A stretch of 64,000 nucleotides of DNA from assembly GCA_947650285.1 (NCBI GenBank), contig CANTFL010001180.1, forward strand, positions 1-64,000. Reading direction: 5' to 3'. This document shows, one piece after another, positions 57,383-64,000 of the stretch (within the stretch, counting starts at the first letter, position 1; each line of letters starts with the position of its first letter). Made by a program: the position numbers and the translations under genes. Source of the DNA: Hyaloperonospora brassicae. Taxonomy: Eukaryota; Oomycota; Peronosporomycetes; Peronosporales; Peronosporaceae. A model generated the notes under the pieces. That model saw only the letters and a program-made list of their open reading frames with translations, had not been told where the DNA came from and did no database searches.

Positions 57383-58300
57383 ATGTCCTTTGCGAAGGAT
57401 GGCGTGCTCACATCTGACGGCAAAAAAGCAGCGACGTGGACTGACGTCAAATACACGGTCATATGTTGCACAGACGATACTGACGAGTTCTATGGAGTAA
57501 GTGTACGTAGATGCTATTGCACACTTAATAGTCTGGCGGATTTCAGACAACCCGAGGAGCTGTTGAATTTGTTCACTTCGCTTCTGCCTGGATGGGAAAA
57601 GCGCGCTGACGGCTTCCAATCGATGCTCTACGATAGATTCCCGAAGATTCGAGCAAAACGAGCTGCAATATGGCTGAAGTCGGGCAAGACTCCTAAGGAA
57701 GTGTACGACTTGATGCCAATCAGCAGTTACATCAGCTTTCCTCTCCCCTCTTGTGACGAGGATGTGGATGTACTGACAAGTACATGGAGCACTCGATTAT
57801 TTTCTCCAACGGCTACTTGATGGATAGGCTGCAGCGTACAGCGATGACAAAAACAGAAATACGCATCCAGGGGGACAACGCTGTGACTGCACAGCAGAAG
57901 GAGGAGAACGTGAGCAGGTGATGAGTGACCACACCGTGGCTTTATTGCTGTGGGTCAATTCCCAATGGATTGCCATTGTCTGAAATGTCGTGGGAAAAAG
58001 CTTTAGGACGACTGCTGAAGGACGGGGCTCTGGCTAATCGGGTGAAGGACAGAGCTATTGCTAGGTTGCTGTGGGGAAACAGATAGTGCTGAAGTGGCGG
58101 GGGGGGGGTCATCGGTATTGAAGCACTGGCGAAATGATGTCTCGCGCTGACAGGATGCAGAAACAGCTCTTAACCGGACAATATAGTGGAGAGAGAAGGT
58201 AATTTTCAGGTTGTGGTTGAATTCAGGACTGACTCGTGAGCAAGTGTACCACATGATGCCATTCGCAATGGAGGAACGTTTTGGTCCATGTAAGTGAACA
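57383..58300 (+). pseudogene. Remnant of a W-Y-type secreted effector-like gene
   Basis: Two segments have the pattern seen in W-Y/LWY repeat modules of oomycete RXLR effectors: AIWLKSGKTPKEVYDLMP at 57662-57716 and LWLNSGLTREQVYHMMP at about 58207-58263. They are about 541 bp apart (close to two 90-residue modules) but in different frames. The first lies in a 145-codon open frame (57383-57820) with LFTSLLPGWEKRADGFQSML before it; stops break the rest. No signal peptide or RXLR is seen, so the 5' end is lost or upstream. Such proteins act inside host plant cells. This locus looks non-functional; assignment rests on short motifs. Confidence 0.45.
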
Positions 58301-60080
58301 GACACGCACAGACGTGGAAAGACTTTTGCACAGAATATTAGCAGTGGCTGAGTGAGATACGTCACTCTTTACTGCAATGGTGACAAGACCAAATTTGATG
58401 ACTGTGAAGTGGTTTGCGTGCTAAAGGAACACGTAAACAATATGAAAGAGCTGATGTTTTTGTCGAGCAATCTTCAGACGAAGCCTGATGGAAGAAGGAG
58501 CTTGCAGATCCACTACTACTGTGTCGGCATTGTTTAAACACAAGTAAACGTGTCTTCTGGTGAAGCGCTTACCACCATTTGTACTCAGAACTTTGTTTTG
58601 CACACACAACTTGTCGTGTCGTACCACGTACGTAAAGTCGGCAAGATCGCCAGCACACGTTGGACACGTTACCAGTCGACGAGCTTGGACCGTAGCGCTC
58701 AAGTCTTTCGTGCGCTCTTGTTCAATGTAGATGATATTTGGTCATTTTGCTTACCGCCATTTGTGTCGTTCACGAGCTCACGAAGGTATGAGTAAGATTG
58801 TAATGGAGGTGACCCGATGGATGATCCAAATGCGATTGTTCTGAGTGCCATCTCGGCACGGTCGACAATATCGCCATGACCCGGCACGAATTTTAACCAG
58901 GGTAAAGAGCCTCAATGCTTTTGCAGCGAATACGTACGTGTCTTGGTAAGCAAAGCGTGCTATTATTATGCCAGATGCAAGAGCCACGGCAGGAAACAAA
59001 GCATGCTCACGGTGCAAAAGGAGGTATCCCACGAAAATTCTGGTAAGCTGCTGGCTGAGCGATGTCTCGCCATGGGCGCAAACAAGCGAGTGGCTCTCGT
59101 ACAACTCGCACAGCAAATAGATCTCACGCCATTTGCTGACATGTAATCTCCGCGAAGAGTCGATGTCACTTTGACCTCTCAATTGCACTTCCAGCTACGA
59201 GCGTCATCGAAAGCACAACCTTGCACGCAAACACACACGTTGTGCTTGCCCGCACCGTCCTCAGCCTGAGTGCAAGGTCGCTGAAGCAAAAAAGACGAAC
59301 CGCAAAAAATGCGCTATGCGTTCTCTTGCTGCTCGTTCAGCGACACCTTCATCTGATGTGGTACATCTACCCTCTATGCGGGCAAGGACGTCACAGTCGA
59401 CGCTTCATTGCCTAGCATCGTCAATACCCATGTAGATGGACCGGACGCGTTTCCTCCAGACTTTTATACTATCGCATCTCCTGACCTGCCATCAAGAACA
59501 TACTCGGACGCCGCTGCTACTCCGGCCTTGCGTTTGCCTGCGGTTGTGAGCGTTACGTCACTTGCAGCTCGTGGCCATGTGGCCTTGATGCTGCCGCTCG
59601 GACAACGCGATCTGTAGGCGTTCCATGTCTTGTTCAAAAAACAAGTACGTCACTTGTTTGTAAACAAGTGCACCGCTTGTTTTTGTATGATATTGCTGTG
59701 CACCGCTTGTTTTTGAATGCTATTGCTCGGCAGACCACGTGTTAAACGCAGTACAGTCCACATCCTTCAGCGATAAAAGACTCAAAACTTGTGTGAAAAG
59801 CATGCATCCGTTGATAAACACGCTAGATCTACAGCCTCTGCAGCTTGTACCACAGCTGCGTCGCGTCGCGTGACTACCAAACACAACATCTTCTCTTGTC
59901 CGAGCGGCTCTGATCCGTCAACAACTGAATACACGAAACCACGACCAGTTAGAAAAAACGTTTCCTTCTCTATGTTCTGTACAAAAGGAGGATCACTTGA
60001 TCCCTTTCTAAACGCATCACACCTCCGTTCCATTCATTACCTGGATCTTGCATTTTGTATCGACCCGTGCGATTCCATGT
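58301..60080. other. Intergenic, no supported gene
   Basis: Open frames are short. The frame at 58352-58537 (KTKFDDCEVVCVLKEHVNN) may belong to the effector-like remnant. A short direct repeat TGCACCGCTTGTTTTTG occurs twice near 59670-59715 (second copy 30 bp on). Confidence 0.45.
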
Positions 60081-60302
60081 TTACGCTCCTGCTACAGACT
60101 CGCGTGTAGCCAAGTGGCCACGCGGTTTCTTCATCGAGTCAGGGATGATCGGACCGTCGTATTGGTCGGTCGGAAGGCCCAGCGACCGTCGAAGCGGTAC
60201 TACCACTAGCGGCAGCGACAAAGCCACGGCCCCGATGGCGCAGGAGACCACCACCATGGGCTCACGGTCCAAGTAATGACGGAGGAACTTGCCGACGACC
60301 AT
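60081..60302 (-). CDS. Complex I subunit NDUFA3/B9-like
   Basis: 73 residues, single exon. It begins MVVGKFLRHYLDREPMVVVS and has one membrane segment (MVVVSCAIGAVALSLPLVVV) followed by a short polar tail (LGLPTDQYDGP). Layout, length and the pattern F-L-x(4)-D-R/K-E-P-V/M-x-V-V-S before the helix resemble the mitochondrial NADH dehydrogenase supernumerary subunit NDUFA3. It would be an accessory membrane-arm protein. The family is short and variable, so confidence is moderate. Minus-strand neighbours run in tandem. Confidence 0.55.
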   Translation of the reverse strand: MVVGKFLRHYLDREPMVVVSCAIGAVALSLPLVVVPLRRSLGLPTDQYDGPIIPDSMKKPRGHLATRESVAGA

Positions 60303-60503
60303 ATCACTAGAGCAGTCCCGAATTGGGTTGAGCTTCGCAATCTGAACCTCTCGTTACAAGTTCAGGTGCACCACATCAATCACACGACGTAGCGACATTT
60401 CGTGGTGTCGCTCGCAGTGCCATTGATCGTGGAATCCCGTAATCTTTCGTGAGAAATCCGTTATTTACATGCTACGTATGACTTTCGCCAAGTCGCTGCA
60501 ATG

Positions 60504-61101
60504 CTACAGTGGCTCTTGCACAATGGCCGTCTCGTCCAACTTGATTCGTACTACCGAACTCATGTCCAGCTCTGTGTTATACTTTCTCGCAAGTAGTTCG
60601 TCGGAACTTCCTCATGTACTCACCGCCGCTCAATGTCGGTCCGATCTAGACGCGACTTGTCCATATACCATCCGATCTACGAGTTTGGCCCTCTGCACGA
60701 TGCGTTGCGTACGTACATCATCAGTCATGAGCTCTAGTAGAGCTTCTTGTACAACCCCTGGCTCAGTACTATCGCTGACGATGGCACAGCGCAACGAGTC
60801 GACGTGGCTCTTCATCACAAACGGTGGCTCCGTCCAATGGTGCCGATACGGTAGCTGCTGGTTAAGCTCATTTGAGCTCGCTCTGCCCGTCGCCCAGTTG
60901 ACGCATCGAGCCCTTGTAACCGGTCTTGTCCGTGCGTGTCGCACACGGAAAGGGTGGACTGGGATGGCAGCAGGTTCGTGAAGTGGCTATGACCCCGCGC
61001 GACCATTTTTCTCTAGCCGTCGCACCCTCGAACAAGTTGCTACGGCCAGTCTTCTGTGAATTTGCATTGGATTGCTGCTGTCTTGATATTCTACACGCCA
61101 T
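60504..61101 (-). CDS. Possible small multi-exon gene, unrecognised
   Basis: Minus-strand open pieces that look protein-like: MACRISRQQQSNANSQKTGR in 60868-61101; YRHHWTEPPFVMKSHVDSLR and GVVQEALLELMTDDVRTQRI in 60630-60944; and SSDELLARKYNTELDMSSVV ending VQEPL at the TAG 60504-60506. A GTATAT donor after codon M (about 60665) and an AAAG acceptor before YNTELD would join the last two with an intron near 87 bp. The join between the first two is unclear. I cannot name a family; exon limits are guesses. Confidence 0.3.
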
Positions 61102-61706
61102 CCAAAACCACCATAAACATGCCTGTTGCGAGCGCGGTCATCTGATGTCAACAAGGTATACCGCTCACGTTAACATGCCTGCTTACCATCGTCTCCATCC
61201 GGTCCATCGCAAGCTTACGTCCCGCAACAAACCGTCGTGCACTTGCCGTACATGATCCAGCACGTGTCAATTTGTTGCATGCTGCAACAAACAGTTGCAG
61301 CTCAAGTTTGTGCTCCGGATCGAATGCACTCGCTTGCTACGCTGGACAAATTGCAGACACGTACTCCTCATTAGTGAGTCAACCCGACGCATTCCATCCT
61401 TACGGCTAATGCTCCTCTGCACAAACGATTGTCGCTGCGAAGCGAGTCGCAGTGGCCGGCGGTGATAACCTCGAAGCCCAGCCATGGATGCCTGAAAACA
61501 CCGTTTCGACCACGTTCGGGTGGGGACTCTCTCTGGTCATATCACCCAGCTGCTCTTGCAAGGTCGAGTGAGACCTCGTCGAATAACACAGACACAGTTG
61601 TTAGTTACATTCACCCACCAACGCAAACGTACCATAGTGCGAGTTGGAGGTGCTAGCGGAGGAACTTTGAGCCCGACAATTTATTTATCCTACTTCACGT
61701 GTTGGG
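61102..61706. other. Intergenic, 3' of the large gene
   Basis: No gene recognised; includes the likely 3' untranslated region of the gene ending at 61707. Confidence 0.5.
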
Positions 61707-64000
61707 TCATATCAGTCTGCTTTTTTTCCGTATCATTCGACGCCCGTCGTTATCTAATGGCCTCTCTGGTTGCCTGAGCTGGCGAGTAAATGCCAAAATG
61801 TTCTGAGCTAGCACTTCCGACGCACGACTGCATGTAATTCGTTTCGCCTTGAAGGGAGCACTATCGGTAGCTGGTAGCGCCACTTTCACCATTGACCGCA
61901 ACTCGGATTGCAATCGCTCATTGCACACGAGATTCTCGTATCGCATCCAGTCAGCGTCAACACTCGAGTTCTCCGACGTCATTGCACGATGACGAACGGC
62001 CAACAAGCGGGTGCATAATGCCTTTATCAACTGCAGTTGGGTCAAGCGAATTGGGTCCAGACTCGTGGGTGCCAGCGGGCAAACTGCTAGCTGCATAGCT
62101 GGTAGAAGCATTCCACATCCAAGCTTACAGACAACGAGTTTCCTCAGTAGCAGCAGTAGAAACAGATTCATCCGTGTCTTTCCTGACGAGCACGAAGCGA
62201 GCTTCTGTTCCATATAACGCAGTACATCACGCACAAGGCATACCGGCAACGTGATCACCACCGCTTTCACGAGCTCCGCAAACGTGTCTGCTCTCCCATA
62301 ATAATTATCTGACGAAAAGTCGGCCTCGTCGCCGTTCATATCCTCACCGCGTCCACACCAAAGCTTCGTACACTGCTGGAGGACTGCCCACAACAAGGCT
62401 TGCATGCCGCTCGTGCAACGGCGAAAGAGATTCTGCAATACAGCGATCGCCTTCGTTGCCAACGTAGCTGGGCCCATATACGCGCAGCGCATAATCTCCT
62501 GAGTGACATTCAGGCGAGCCCAGTCGCGACTGCTTTTCGCTAGCGTGTCGCTCATGACCGCAGCATTCATAACGTCCAGAATTGTCTCCTGTCTCTGCCT
62601 TCGTCGACCCAAATTCAGCAGAGCTGCTAGCAAGCGCACCACACGGCCGCTCGATAACACCCGCCGGGCAAATTCTCCTGCATCACTTGTTGCCGAAGCC
62701 AGAGTTTTCAACATCGTCAGTAGGTGCATCGTCGTGGCTGATGTGTTGCGCGAGGTGGAGGAATCGGCACATCGGCCATGTTCCGCAAGTGGCTTGACTA
62801 CAGCGCTTCGCTTCACACTGATATTCGCGCCGCCGTCACCACAGCTTCCAAGGTACAAGGAAATGGCATTGCCAACGATAGTAGACGCATCAAGTGCGTA
62901 AGTTCCTTCTAGACTTGCAAAGGCTCCTAGAACCTCCTGCAGTAAAGCATCCGCGATATGATGCGTCGAAGGGAATAGCAAGTTTAGCGCCTCCGAAAAC
63001 TTCACGGCAACATCGTCGTGCGCATCGTCCTGGACGAAAACGCGACTCAGATGCCGGAAATGAGACTGACATACTTGGATCGTCAAGTTTTGCAGCTTCT
63101 GACCAAGTTCACTTTGACTCCCAGCGGTGTCTTGAATGGTCACGCACAGAAGCGCGTGGACGTACCCCCAAGAAAGTGCTGTCCGTTTATCCGTCCACGC
63201 TGTAGACCAAATGTCGAGGAATAATGCGCTCGTGCGGGCATCAACTGACACTAAGAGACCAATAGTGAGCTCCATCTTGCTTCTCGCGAGCTGCACTGAC
63301 TGGCTTCCCACTGCATCGAGGTCTTTAGTTGCCACGCAAGGAGTGGCGAGTGACCCACTAGAACCGCTATGCTTGCTCGTTTGTTCAAGCCACTGGGAGT
63401 CTACGCCGCCAAAGACGAAGGGCGTGTAGTCGCGAAGGATCGCACGCAAGGCCGGTTCCTGCTCTGCTGCGTGACATTGAGGGGACAGGACGAAGCTCAG
63501 AACGTGTTTGACAAACCATTCTGGCTTCTTCACACTCAACTTCATTGTGGAGCAAACTAAAAAGTCCACCAGCTCTTTAAATGACCCGTCCTTGCCTGCT
63601 TCATCCAGTTGCAGCTTTCGGCGTCGCTCTAACCACCCTGCCATGAGTGAAGAGCTCCAGTCTGTACCGGCATACTTGAAAGCCCGCTCAACACAGTCTC
63701 GTATGAGATACGATCGTGACTCCACGAGCAGCTCCTTCAAGCCGTTGTCGGCCAAGAGCAACTTCACAAACCCGCACGTGATCCGGCACACGCGCAGCTT
63801 GCCTTCTTCTGCCAGTAGTTCCACAAGCTGCTGCGCAGGATCTTGGATCCGCCACTCGACGGCATCTTCATCTCGCAACGCAATGTTCTCGGCAACAAGG
63901 TGGCTCCGTAGCAGTGCTCGCCACATGGTGTGCAAGACGCTGTCACTACACTCGATCGCGCATGCTGCGATCCACGGACTAAGGACGAACCTGTCCGCAT
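61707..64000 (-). CDS. Large unrecognised alpha-helical protein, 3' part
   Basis: A minus-strand frame open from the right edge (reading ADRFVLSPWIAACAIECSDS at 64000) to the stop at 61707, at least 763 residues; the 5' end lies outside. The sequence is rich in L, A, R and V in helical blocks (LVELLAEEGKLRVCRITCGF, LKELVDFLVCSTM, VLRYMEQKLASCSSGKTRMN, LFLLLLLRKLVVCKLGCGML), like HEAT/ARM-type solenoid proteins, with a polar linker around AEHGRCADSSTSRNTSATT. The tail is basic (RRMIRKKSRLI), consistent with a nuclear protein. I do not recognise the family; large DNA-repair or scaffold proteins look similar. No introns are needed in this part. Confidence 0.8.
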   Translation of the reverse strand, partial: ADRFVLSPWIAACAIECSDSVLHTMWRALLRSHLVAENIALRDEDAVEWRIQDPAQQLVELLAEEGKLRVCRITCGFVKLLLADNGLKELLVESRSYLIRDCVERAFKYAGTDWSSSLMAGWLERRRKLQLDEAGKDGSFKELVDFLVCSTMKLSVKKPEWFVKHVLSFVLSPQCHAAEQEPALRAILRDYTPFVFGGVDSQWLEQTSKHSGSSGSLATPCVATKDLDAVGSQSVQLARSKMELTIGLLVSVDARTSALFLDIWSTAWTDKRTALSWGYVHALLCVTIQDTAGSQSELGQKLQNLTIQVCQSHFRHLSRVFVQDDAHDDVAVKFSEALNLLFPSTHHIADALLQEVLGAFASLEGTYALDASTIVGNAISLYLGSCGDGGANISVKRSAVVKPLAEHGRCADSSTSRNTSATTMHLLTMLKTLASATSDAGEFARRVLSSGRVVRLLAALLNLGRRRQRQETILDVMNAAVMSDTLAKSSRDWARLNVTQEIMRCAYMGPATLATKAIAVLQNLFRRCTSGMQALLWAVLQQCTKLWCGRGEDMNGDEADFSSDNYYGRADTFAELVKAVVITLPVCLVRDVLRYMEQKLASCSSGKTRMNLFLLLLLRKLVVCKLGCGMLLPAMQLAVCPLAPTSLDPIRLTQLQLIKALCTRLLAVRHRAMTSENSSVDADWMRYENLVCNERLQSELRSMVKVALPATDSAPFKAKRITCSRASEVLAQNILAFTRQLRQPERPLDNDGRRMIRKKSRLI

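Noticed and set aside
60630..60700. A start at MDKSRLDRTDIERR on the minus strand followed by a GTGAGT donor
   Set aside because: No in-phase downstream exon of useful length could be found.

Overview
The window looks like nuclear DNA of an oomycete, most likely a peronosporalean plant pathogen. Evidence: intron-bearing eukaryotic genes with short GT-AG introns of about 60-120 bp, compact gene spacing between repeat-rich stretches, Ty3/Gypsy elements with chromodomains, and a decayed stretch with W-Y-type motifs typical of secreted oomycete effectors. There is no sign of bacterial or phage organisation.

Layout. 1.9-3.6 kb: an intact (6-4) photolyase / animal-type cryptochrome gene. 4.7-12.5 kb: E1, a complete but degenerate Ty3/Gypsy element on the minus strand (535-bp LTRs, 4-bp target duplication). 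12.5-23.3 kb: a gene desert. 23.3-39.0 kb: a nested pair of related elements. E3 (minus) has its left LTR split by E2 (plus, 393/395-bp LTRs about 99% alike, a TTAGT/CTAGT flank). The two interiors form a large inverted repeat with arms of about 7 kb.

39.9-54.7 kb is a gene-dense island: mitochondrial-type cyclophilin (-), an unrecognised gene (+), importin-alpha (+), V-ATPase subunit e candidate (-), myo-inositol-1-phosphate synthase (+), a RAMP4/SERP-like ER membrane protein (+), a MANF/ARMET-like ER protein (-) and a Glo3/ArfGAP2-3-type ArfGAP (-). The V-ATPase e, RAMP4 and MANF models are short or multi-exon and were assembled here by joining exons by eye. 54.9-55.3 kb is a perfect tetranucleotide array of about 95 units. 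56.4-58.3 kb holds an old LTR remnant and an effector-like remnant. 60-64 kb has a complex I NDUFA3-like subunit, an uncertain small gene, and the 3' part of a large unrecognised gene running off the right edge (all minus).

The most unusual signals are in the retroelements. First, the E2/E3 protein-coding sequence and the E1 LTRs are packed with short perfect inverted repeats (stems 5-14 bp, loops 0-9 nt). Stems are kept while loops vary between copies, and at least one paired substitution preserves pairing. E1 pol, encoding similar protein motifs, is not packed this way. Second, all three elements carry a long antisense reading frame that starts 109-131 bp inside the 3' LTR, runs against pol and overlaps the chromodomain; it is broken only once in each copy although gag-pol is broken many times. 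Third, E2 and E3 are mosaics of near-identical and clearly diverged blocks, suggesting gene conversion between the inverted arms. All coordinates and identities were read by eye; no search or folding was run.
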